From Rhodospirillaceae bacterium (GTDB lineage Bacteria > Pseudomonadota > Alphaproteobacteria > Rhodospirillales > Magnetovibrionaceae), in the NCBI GenBank assembly GCA_029883045.1, contig JAOUJU010000132.1, forward strand, positions 1-5,465: a stretch of DNA of 5,465 nt, written 5' to 3'. Below the pieces are notes generated by a model. The model ran no database searches. It was not told the DNA's origin and was given only the letters and a program-made list of their open reading frames with translations. Positions 1-5,390 of this stretch are shown in pieces. The translations under genes and the position numbers were made by a program. How positions within the stretch are numbered: the first letter of the stretch is position 1; each line of letters begins with the position of its first letter.

Positions 1-222
1 TTACCATAAATTAATACCCGTATCGAGTCTTGCCGCCGGAGCCAATTAAAAGGACAACCCCATTAGGAACCGCCTTTTATTTGATTTTATTGGTTGAAAT
101 TTCAGCCACTAACTACATCCCCACGCCACAGGTTGCCTAAGTGCCTAAAAATAAGGTTAAATCAACCATCCACGGATTTACTGGGCCATGGGGAGATGGT
201 TTTAACGGGGCATAATTGAGCA
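1..222. other. Upstream region without a supported gene
   Basis: I find no convincing gene here. One plus-strand frame is open from base 2 to a stop at 47-49 and could be the last 15 codons of an upstream gene, but it is too short to judge. A minus-strand stretch near 20-75 reads like protein but has an in-frame stop just upstream and no start codon. AT-rich stretches around 77-103 could hold a promoter for the downstream operon, yet I see no well-spaced -35/-10 pair. The clearest structure is the inverted repeat at 156-206. Confidence 0.5.
156..206. repeat. Imperfect inverted repeat upstream of the repeat-protein gene
   Basis: The right arm GATGGTTTTAAC (195-206) is the exact reverse complement of the left arm GTTAA plus AACCATC (156-160 and 164-170), apart from a 3-nt insertion ATC (161-163) in the left arm. 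This gives 12 paired bases around a 24-nt loop. It ends 16 nt before the start codon at 223. It could be a 5' UTR hairpin or a protein-binding site. No T-run follows it, so it is not a typical intrinsic terminator. Its function is inference only. Confidence 0.4.
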
Positions 223-690
223 ATGGGCGCATTACAGGCAGAAAACAAAGAATTATTGGAGGCTGAAACTCAAATTCGGCATTTGAAAAACACCATTTCC
301 GCACTTCGCGATGAAATGGAACAAATGCGCTTTGAGCAGGGCGAAGCTGTGCAGCAAGCTGTGGCCGACGCCAACCTTGAGATAAATCAGTTACGCCAAG
401 CCGCAAGCGCACTGCGTGACGAGCTGGAAAAAATGCGTTTTGACAAGGACGAAGCGGTCCAAGATACCTTAAAAAATGGCAAAGACGAAGCCAATCAATT
501 GCAGTCCGCAGTTCAAGCATTACGCGATGAAATGGATGCGGTAAAATTTTCCTACGAAGATAAATTGGAACAATCTGAACGCCGCGCACGAGACGAAATA
601 AAACAACTGCATGCAACCGTTTCTAATTTACGTGAGAAATTAGAAGAAAAAACAAAGAAAAAAGATTCAGGGAAAAAGAAAAATGGCTGA
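223..690 (+). CDS. Small charged helical/coiled-coil protein with 36-residue repeats
   Basis: This is a 155-residue, almost wholly helical protein rich in Glu, Lys, Gln, Ala and Arg, with no signal peptide, membrane segment or cysteine. I do not recognise a named family. It is built from an exact 36-residue period: Leu-Arg pairs fall at residues 28, 64, 100 and 136, and Gln/His-Leu pairs at 20, 56, 92 and 128. That gives three full copies (17-52, 53-88, 89-124) and a partial fourth (125-144), followed by a Lys-rich tail (143-153). The ATG at 223 is the first possible start because an in-frame TGA sits at 217-219. The ribosome-binding site is poor: only GGGG at 207-210, 12 nt away. The gene overlaps the cyclase start by 8 nt, so the two are probably translationally coupled. 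A cytoplasmic scaffold or cyclase partner is inferred from this context; a free-standing structural coiled coil is the alternative. Confidence 0.8.
   Translation: MGALQAENKELLEAETQIRHLKNTISALRDEMEQMRFEQGEAVQQAVADANLEINQLRQAASALRDELEKMRFDKDEAVQDTLKNGKDEANQLQSAVQALRDEMDAVKFSYEDKLEQSERRARDEIKQLHATVSNLREKLEEKTKKKDSGKKKNG
271..654 (+). repeat. In-frame 108-bp (36-codon) tandem repeat, about 3.5 copies
   Basis: Copies start at 271, 379, 487 and 595, the last one partial. The best conserved core encodes ALRDE followed by an acidic or basic residue pair and Met/Val-Arg/Lys-Phe, at 301, 409 and 517. The spacing is exactly 108 bp with no insertion or deletion. The DNA has diverged well beyond the protein, mostly at third codon positions, so this is an old duplication under protein-level selection and not a recent slippage array. 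Confidence 0.75.
669..673 (+). promoter_or_regulatory. Ribosome binding site of the cyclase gene, inside the preceding gene
   Basis: AGGGA lies 9 nt before the ATG at 683, within the Lys-rich 3' end of the repeat-protein gene. Together with the 8-nt overlap of the two reading frames it supports translational coupling and the choice of the 683 start. Confidence 0.55.
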
Positions 691-3022
691 TGCTGGCGCA
701 AAAAAAACAAAATCCAAAAATGCAGAAGAAGATCGCCGCCCATATATCAGCCGGCGTGCTGCAGAAATAAATAATAAATATGGAATTTCCGATCTGCTTA
801 TTGATATAGGTAGGCGCATTTCTACTGCCGATAACCTAGATGATGCACTGGAAATGATGACCGAAATGATGAGCGTCGAGCTAAAAGCCGATCGCTCAAC
901 CCTTTTCCTTAACGACACTTCATCGGGCGAGCTTTTTTCCCGCACTGCTCAGGGTCAACAGCGCCGGGAAATACGCATACTAAACGACAGCGGAATTGCC
1001 GGACATGTTTTTCAAACTGGTGAAAGCCTTGTCATTAAAGATGCTTACAAGGACAAGCGCTTTAACCGTGGGGTTGACGAACAAACCGGATACCGCACCA
1101 AATCAATCTTGTGTGTGCCCATAAAAACTGTGGTCGGCCATACCATTGGTGTGGCGCAAGTGCTGAACAAAATAGATGGCAAAAAAGTTGTGCCGTTTGA
1201 TGATTCAGACCTTGTGCTTTTGGAAGCAATGACCACACAGGCCGCAGTTGCTTTGCAAAACACCCAGCATCTTGAACATATGCAAAAGAAAAGTGCTGAG
1301 GAAATGGAATTTCTCGACATTGTTTCCGATGTAACTAGTGAAATTGATCTTTCCAAATTGTTGGCCAAGGTCATGGGCGAAGCAGCAAGGTTAATGACCG
1401 CCGAACGCTCAACCTTGTTTTTGAATGATGAAAAAACCAGCGAACTATTTTCCATGGTTGGCGCCGGGCTTGCCGCCACGGAAATTCGCCTGCCTAACCA
1501 CCTTGGCATTGCCGGAACGGTTTTTACCACAGGCGAAAGCATTAATATTCCACATGCCTATGCCGATCTGCGCTTTAATCCGGCATTTGACAAACAAACA
1601 GGGTTTTTTACTCGCTCCATACTTTGCACCCCTGTGGTCAACAAGGAAGGCAAGGTAATTGGTGTCACCCAGGTTCTTAATAAACGTGGCGGGCCGTTCA
1701 CGGATGAGGATGAGCAACGCCTAAAGGCATTTACCGCACAGATCGCAATTGGCCTTGAAAACGCCAAATTATTTAACGACGTGCAAAATATGAAAAACTA
1801 TTCCGAAAGCATGCTGGAAAGTATGTCGAATGCGGTTATCACCACCGATGATGAGGGAAAGATCGTAACCTGCAACGCTGCTGGCTACCGGATAATGAAG
1901 CTGGAAGAAGAAACCGATGTTATTTACAAAAAATCTGAAGAATTTTTCATCGGGAAAAATGAATGGGTGATGGAAAAAATTCACAAAGTGGATGAATCTC
2001 AGGTTCCTGATATTTTTATGGATGCCGAGCTTGAATTCGGCGGAGAAAAGGTTTCTGCCAACGTTACCGTATTGCCGCTAATTAGCAGCGAAGAAAAAAA
2101 GCTCGGCACAATGGTAATGATCGAAGATATTTCATCTGAAAAACGCATGAAATCAACTATGAGCCGCTACATGGATCCGGGCTTAGCCGATCAATTGATG
2201 AGCGCGGGTGATAGCGACGATTTTTTGGGTGGTCGTTCCACCGAGGCAACCGTTTTATTTTCTGATGTTCGTTCATTTACCACCATTACCGAAACATTGG
2301 GTGCACAAGGAACCGTTCAGTTATTGAATGAATATTTCACCATAATGGTTGATATAATCACCGAAGAAGGCGGCATGTTAGATAAATTTATCGGCGATGC
2401 GATGATGGCTGGTTTTGGCATACCCGTAGGCCACGATGATGACGAAGACCGCGCCATGCGTGCAGCAATAAAAATGATGACATCTTTATGGGAATGGAAC
2501 AAAAAACGCGAAGCCCAAGGATTAATGCCAATTGATCACGGTATGGGCCTAAATACCGATAACATTGTTTCAGGCAATATTGGTAGCCCCAAGCGAATGG
2601 ATTACACCATGATCGGTGATGGGGTTAACCTAGCGGCCCGTTTGGAAAGTGCCTGCAAACAATACCACGCCCACATACTTGTTTCCGAATACACCGTTAA
2701 AAAATTAAAGGGCACGTATCGTATGCGCGATATTGATGATGTTGTGGTCAAGGGAAAAACAGAACCAGTCGGGGTTTATGAAGTTTTGGATTATCATAGT
2801 GACAAAACCTTCCCCAATCTGATGGACTGCGTTAACCATTTTAACGAAGGGCGCAAACATTACCGTGCAGGAAACTGGGAAAAATCAACCTCGTCATTTA
2901 GGGAGGTTTTGAAAGCAAACGCTGGTGATCATCTTTCTAATACCTATATAGAAAGGTGTGAGTTGCTAAAGGCCGAAGACCCCAAAGACTGGAAAGGTGT
3001 TTGGGTGATGAAGTCCAAGTAG
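683..3022 (+). CDS. Class III (CyaB1-like) adenylyl cyclase: GAF-GAF-PAS-cyclase-TPR-like
   Basis: Converts ATP to cAMP and pyrophosphate in the cytoplasm; no signal peptide or membrane segment is seen. Domains: GAF-A about 50-196, GAF-B about 222-362, PAS about 372-488, the linker motif SRYMDP at 494-499, the catalytic domain about 518-702, and a TPR-like hairpin about 716-750 ending in a conserved-looking WKGVWVMKSK tail. Catalytic residues are complete: metal-binding Asp528 and Asp572, purine-site Lys568 and Thr642, transition-state Asn649 and Arg653. Lys with Thr instead of Asp is the class IIIb pattern, typical of CyaB1-type enzymes, several of which respond to bicarbonate. GAF-B has the full NKFDE motif of cyclic-nucleotide GAF domains (N333, K334, F339, D343, E344). 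GAF-A has N162, K163, F172 and D176 but Leu177 in place of Glu. The order matches Anabaena CyaB1. Active sites form at a homodimer interface, as known for the class. A guanylyl cyclase is unlikely given Lys568. Confidence 0.93.
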   Translation: MADAGAKKTKSKNAEEDRRPYISRRAAEINNKYGISDLLIDIGRRISTADNLDDALEMMTEMMSVELKADRSTLFLNDTSSGELFSRTAQGQQRREIRILNDSGIAGHVFQTGESLVIKDAYKDKRFNRGVDEQTGYRTKSILCVPIKTVVGHTIGVAQVLNKIDGKKVVPFDDSDLVLLEAMTTQAAVALQNTQHLEHMQKKSAEEMEFLDIVSDVTSEIDLSKLLAKVMGEAARLMTAERSTLFLNDEKTSELFSMVGAGLAATEIRLPNHLGIAGTVFTTGESINIPHAYADLRFNPAFDKQTGFFTRSILCTPVVNKEGKVIGVTQVLNKRGGPFTDEDEQRLKAFTAQIAIGLENAKLFNDVQNMKNYSESMLESMSNAVITTDDEGKIVTCNAAGYRIMKLEEETDVIYKKSEEFFIGKNEWVMEKIHKVDESQVPDIFMDAELEFGGEKVSANVTVLPLISSEEKKLGTMVMIEDISSEKRMKSTMSRYMDPGLADQLMSAGDSDDFLGGRSTEATVLFSDVRSFTTITETLGAQGTVQLLNEYFTIMVDIITEEGGMLDKFIGDAMMAGFGIPVGHDDDEDRAMRAAIKMMTSLWEWNKKREAQGLMPIDHGMGLNTDNIVSGNIGSPKRMDYTMIGDGVNLAARLESACKQYHAHILVSEYTVKKLKGTYRMRDIDDVVVKGKTEPVGVYEVLDYHSDKTFPNLMDCVNHFNEGRKHYRAGNWEKSTSSFREVLKANAGDHLSNTYIERCELLKAEDPKDWKGVWVMKSK

Positions 3023-3038
3023 CGCTTAAAATACATCC

Positions 3039-3043
3039 AAGGA
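3039..3043 (+). promoter_or_regulatory. Ribosome binding site of the receiver gene
   Basis: AAGGA lies 12 nt before the ATG at 3056, in the 33-nt gap after the cyclase stop. The spacing is a little long. No promoter or terminator is visible in the gap, which supports cotranscription with the cyclase. Confidence 0.5.
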
Positions 3044-3055
3044 CACTTAATCGCC

Positions 3056-3418
3056 ATGAAAATAACAATAATCGATGATGACCCAGATATTATTGAAGCT
3101 ATATCCCTTATTCTAGGCGGCGCCGGACACAGCGTTATATCATCCCCCGCAGGGGTTAATGCAATTTCATTGATACGCAAAAAACGGCCAGACCTTATTA
3201 TAACCGATTTAGTTATGGCGGAAATGGACGGGCTTGAACTATGCCGCGAAATCCGCAAAGACAAATTGTTGGCCAACACTAAAATAATAATGATTTCTGC
3301 GCGCACTGATGAAATGTGGAAAGAAAAAGCCCGCAGCGCCGGTGCCGATGGCTATATTGAAAAACCCATAGACACGGCAACGTTCGTTAAAGACGTTGAA
3401 ACAATATCGGCGCTTTGA
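3056..3418 (+). CDS. Stand-alone CheY-like response regulator receiver protein
   Basis: A 120-residue single receiver (REC) domain with nothing after it, so no DNA-binding or enzymatic output. It carries the full phosphorylation site: acidic cluster Asp7-Asp8-Asp9, phosphoacceptor Asp51 at the end of strand 3 (LIITDLVM), Ser81 as the switch hydroxyl, aromatic Tyr100, and the Lys103-Pro104 pair. The MDGLEL segment (57-62) after the phosphorylation site is typical of the family. Length is normal for a CheY/DivK-type protein. It begins 33 nt after the cyclase gene on the same strand. It probably acts by protein contact, taking phosphate from a histidine kinase not encoded here. The natural inferred target is the cyclase or its coiled-coil partner; chemotaxis or a general phosphorelay are alternatives. 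The stop codon lies 8 bp from that of the convergent mscS. Confidence 0.93.
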   Translation: MKITIIDDDPDIIEAISLILGGAGHSVISSPAGVNAISLIRKKRPDLIITDLVMAEMDGLELCREIRKDKLLANTKIIMISARTDEMWKEKARSAGADGYIEKPIDTATFVKDVETISAL

Positions 3419-3426
3419 TTTTTTTA

Positions 3427-4287
3427 TTAATCGCTTTGCGAATAAATTGTGCGCGTGGGAAACGGAATTTCAATTCCTTCTTTATCAAGGCGTTCTTTTA
3501 CGGCCTTGTTAAGGCTGAATTTAACCGCCCAATAATCAGGGGTGTTAACCCAAACCCGCGCAACCAAATTGACCGAACTTTCGCCCAGATCCATTACCTC
3601 AACCAATGGTTCAGGGTCTGCGTGGGTGCGCTCATCCGAACTTATAACATCCATTATGGTTGATTTTGCTTTGTCCAAATCGGACGAATAAGAAACCCCA
3701 AAAACAAAATCCACCCGCCTGGTTTTATTGGCGTTAAAGTTGCGAATTGAATCGCCCCATATTTTTGCATTGGGAATGGAAATTAAAATATTATCAGGCG
3801 TATTCATTAGCGTGAAAAACAGGTTTAGCTCACGAATGGTTCCGCCGTGTCCGGCTGCCTCAACATAATCGCCAACCCTAAAGGGGCGAAAAATAAGCAA
3901 CATCACCCCTGCCGCAACATTTGAAAGGGTTCCTTGCAGTGCCAAACCAATGGCCAAACCAGCTGCACCCAAAATCGCAATAAGGCTGGCAGTTTGCACC
4001 CCAAACTGATTGAGGACTGCAATGCCGACAAACGCCATAATGACGTATTTGGCGGTTGACGAAAAAAAGCTAATAAGCGTTGCGTCAATTTTGCTGGCTT
4101 TGCCCAATGCCTTGGCTACCATTCGTGATACCCAGCCGGCAAACCACATACCGACAACCAAAATGATTATGGCGCCAAGAACGTCCAGACCATAAACGGT
4201 AATTATTTCCACCACCTGATCAATAGCTGCCTGCATGGTGTTGGTGGCGTCATTTATGCCAAGGTCATTAATTATTGTTTCGTTCAT
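3427..4287 (-). CDS. mscS: Small-conductance mechanosensitive channel, MscS family
   Basis: A heptameric inner-membrane channel that opens under membrane tension and releases solutes during hypo-osmotic shock. At 286 residues it equals the length of E. coli MscS, so it is the minimal MscS type without extra domains. TM1 is about 28-55, TM2 about 72-93 and the pore helix TM3 about 97-133. The pore segment is nearly identical to E. coli with an offset of 6: Leu111 and Leu115 match the pore-sealing Leu105 and Leu109, and Gly119 and Gly127 match the helix-break Gly113 and Gly121. The conserved RPFRVGDYVE (134-143) and IPNAKI (171-176) of the beta domain and a cytoplasmic alpha/beta vestibule follow. 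The ATG at 4287 has AGGA 10 nt upstream (TCCT at 4298-4301 on the plus strand). It is transcribed divergently from the YHYH gene and converges on the receiver gene. Confidence 0.96.
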   Translation of the reverse strand: MNETIINDLGINDATNTMQAAIDQVVEIITVYGLDVLGAIIILVVGMWFAGWVSRMVAKALGKASKIDATLISFFSSTAKYVIMAFVGIAVLNQFGVQTASLIAILGAAGLAIGLALQGTLSNVAAGVMLLIFRPFRVGDYVEAAGHGGTIRELNLFFTLMNTPDNILISIPNAKIWGDSIRNFNANKTRRVDFVFGVSYSSDLDKAKSTIMDVISSDERTHADPEPLVEVMDLGESSVNLVARVWVNTPDYWAVKFSLNKAVKERLDKEGIEIPFPTRTIYSQSD

Positions 4288-4297
4288 TGGTCGGGCA

Positions 4298-4301
4298 TCC
4301 T
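4298..4301 (-). promoter_or_regulatory. Ribosome binding site of mscS
   Basis: AGGA on the minus strand, 10 nt before the ATG that ends at 4287. It supports this start for the channel gene. Confidence 0.55.
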
Positions 4302-4311
4302 GTTTTTTCTA

Positions 4312-4335
4312 CTGCTTGTGACAATATGTCAGCAG
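4312..4335. promoter_or_regulatory. Palindrome TGACA-ATA-TGTCA, possible operator near mscS
   Basis: TGACAATATGTCA (4319-4331) is a perfect 5-3-5 palindrome. It extends outward through CTGC (4312-4315) and GCAG (4332-4335) if a 3-nt bulge TTG on the left is allowed. It overlaps the candidate mscS -10 box on the minus strand, so a bound protein could block mscS transcription. A short RNA hairpin in the mscS leader is the alternative. The adjoining TGTGA resembles half of a CRP site, but the other half is absent. Confidence 0.35.
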
Positions 4336-4350
4336 ACCGGGAAATTGCAA
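4321..4350 (-). promoter_or_regulatory. Candidate sigma70-type promoter for mscS
   Basis: On the minus strand TTGCAA (plus 4350-4345) is followed after 18 nt by TATTGT (plus 4326-4321). Each hexamer matches the sigma70 consensus at four of six positions. The location, 34-63 bp before the mscS start, is suitable. This is a by-eye match and weak by itself. Confidence 0.3.
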
Positions 4351-4351
4351 G

Positions 4352-4368
4352 TTGCGATAATATGGCAA
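4352..4368. promoter_or_regulatory. 17-bp near-perfect palindrome, candidate Fur/Zur-like operator
   Basis: TTGCGATAATATGGCAA is symmetric at 14 of the 16 positions around its central base (TTGC-n-ATA-n-TAT-n-GCAA). The inner 15 bp, TGCGATA-A-TATGGCA, has the 7-1-7 form of Fur-family boxes. It shares the TG..ATA-n-TAT..CA skeleton with the alphaproteobacterial Zur-type consensus TGTTATAnTATAACA as I recall it. It overlaps the candidate -35 box of the YHYH gene and lies just upstream of the -35 proposed for mscS. The palindrome is seen directly; the regulator family is inference. Confidence 0.45.
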
Positions 4369-4380
4369 TTAATTAATAAT
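4352..4380 (+). promoter_or_regulatory. Candidate sigma70-type promoter for the YHYH gene
   Basis: TTGCGA (4352-4357) and AATAAT (4375-4380) are separated by 17 bp. The -10 matches five of six consensus positions. It would start transcription near 4387, about 27 bp before the ATG at 4414. The -35 falls in the left half of the 17-bp palindrome, so binding there would be expected to repress. Confidence 0.4.
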
Positions 4381-4398
4381 ACTAATAAGGGAAAAATC

Positions 4399-4404
4399 GG
4401 GGGA
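4399..4404 (+). promoter_or_regulatory. Ribosome binding site that decides the YHYH start
   Basis: GGGGGA ends 9 nt before the ATG at 4414. The frame is open further upstream to a GTG at 4318, but that start would put 32 polar residues before the signal peptide and would span the candidate promoter. The ATG at 4414 is therefore preferred. A second ATG at 4417 is possible. Confidence 0.6.
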
Positions 4405-4413
4405 TATTTCACC

Positions 4414-5388
4414 ATGATGTTACATTTATTAAGGTATTTTGCGTTGCCTGTGTGTGCCGTTAGTGTTTTGCTGTCGCCCTCTTTTGGTTTGGCGCATGGA
4501 ATCAAATCGCTTGGCGAGCAATCGGAAAAGGCGGAAAAACCTGTTTCTGTTTGGAACTTCTTGCTTAACCGTGCTGAAGCCGCCCAACGCACAACGATAG
4601 ATAAATCCGGAGGGTATCGTTACATTAAATCTGACGGTTTGGCAGACCATCAAACAGGCACCTTCCCTAACCGCGGCAACCCGCACACCGTATCCAAACA
4701 ATCATATAGTTTCAGGGTTAGCTTGAAGCCAGGCAAGGCAGGCAAGATAACAGAGCTTGGCCACCAAGATTTTGGCGTTGCGTTAAACGGTGTTCCGTTT
4801 GATCCTTTAACTGCCGAATACTGGAACCGCGACAGGTCATCCGGGTGGAATATAGAAGCAATGTCAGGCGCAATTAATTTGGGGCTTGATAATTCAAATG
4901 CCCATGTACAGCCAAACGGGGCGTACCATTACCACGCAATGCCTATTGGATTACTGCAAAAACCAAGCAACAATAAAAATGCACCGGTAATGCTCGGCTG
5001 GGCGGCGGACGGGTTTCCTATTTATGCCCCATACGGGTTTGGCACAGATGAATTGAAATCAAGCCACAGAATCAAAAATGGAACCAGACCATCTGGCCCT
5101 GGCGGAAAATACGACGGAACCTATGTTCAGGATTATGAATATGTATTAGGTGCTGGCGACCTTGATAAATGTAACGGCACCACAGCTAAAACGAACGAAT
5201 TCCCGAACGGAACTTATCTTTACGTCATAACAAATACATATCCGTTCATACCACGTTGCTGGATAGGAAAGCCAGATAGCAGCTTTTCACGCACACCCGG
5301 TGGTGGATCAATGATGGGGGGCAACCGCCCGCCACCGCCAAGTGGTGGTACAGGAAATCGCCCACCACCACTGTGGAAAAGAAAATAG
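4414..5388 (+). CDS. Secreted YHYH-domain protein with Gly/Pro-rich tail
   Basis: A 324-residue exported protein of unknown function. Residues 1-27 form a Sec signal peptide with a hydrophobic core and probable cleavage after GLA (27). Cys14 lies inside the core without a good lipobox, so a lipoprotein is unlikely. The mature protein carries a YHYH domain about 98-285. The name-giving Tyr-His-Tyr-His is at 171-174, preceded by QPNGA, and the other family hallmark GWAADGFPIY is at 195-204. Two cysteines, Cys253 and Cys282, could form a disulfide. The His-rich centre suggests metal binding, but that is inference. From about 295 the chain becomes low-complexity Gly/Pro, with GNRPPP twice (303 and 314), and ends in the basic tail WKRK. 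It is divergent from mscS and appears monocistronic, because the next gene converges with a 2-bp gap. Confidence 0.9.
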   Translation: MMLHLLRYFALPVCAVSVLLSPSFGLAHGIKSLGEQSEKAEKPVSVWNFLLNRAEAAQRTTIDKSGGYRYIKSDGLADHQTGTFPNRGNPHTVSKQSYSFRVSLKPGKAGKITELGHQDFGVALNGVPFDPLTAEYWNRDRSSGWNIEAMSGAINLGLDNSNAHVQPNGAYHYHAMPIGLLQKPSNNKNAPVMLGWAADGFPIYAPYGFGTDELKSSHRIKNGTRPSGPGGKYDGTYVQDYEYVLGAGDLDKCNGTTAKTNEFPNGTYLYVITNTYPFIPRCWIGKPDSSFSRTPGGGSMMGGNRPPPPSGGTGNRPPPLWKRK

Positions 5389-5390
5389 AG

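Noticed and set aside
20..75. Minus-strand peptide-like stretch including GSGGKT, resembling a nucleotide-binding loop
   Set aside because: An in-frame stop lies just upstream, there is no ATG, GTG or TTG start, and it is about 20 codons long; too short to call a gene or a pseudogene.
188..205. Tiny ORF (ATG to TAA, five codons) before the first gene
   Set aside because: No ribosome-binding site and no regulatory codon pattern; expected by chance.
137..616. 159-codon open frame on the minus strand opposite the repeat-protein gene
   Set aside because: It is the antisense shadow of a repetitive helical gene; its composition (many Leu, Arg, Pro, Phe) and lack of domains are typical of such shadows.
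1045..1542. 165-codon minus-strand open frame inside the cyclase gene
   Set aside because: Lies wholly over the two GAF domains, whose plus-strand coding is certain; no recognisable protein.
3378..3398. Hairpin CAACGT/ACGTTG as a terminator of the operon
   Set aside because: It lies inside the receiver coding sequence, has only 6 bp, and is 20 nt away from the T-run.
4317..4333. CRP (cAMP receptor protein) site in the mscS/YHYH region
   Set aside because: Only the left half TGTGA fits; at 6-nt spacing the right half reads GTCAG instead of TCACA.
4318..4413. N-terminal extension of the YHYH protein from GTG 4318
   Set aside because: It would bury the signal peptide behind 32 polar residues and run through the promoter and palindromes, whereas the ATG at 4414 has a good ribosome-binding site.
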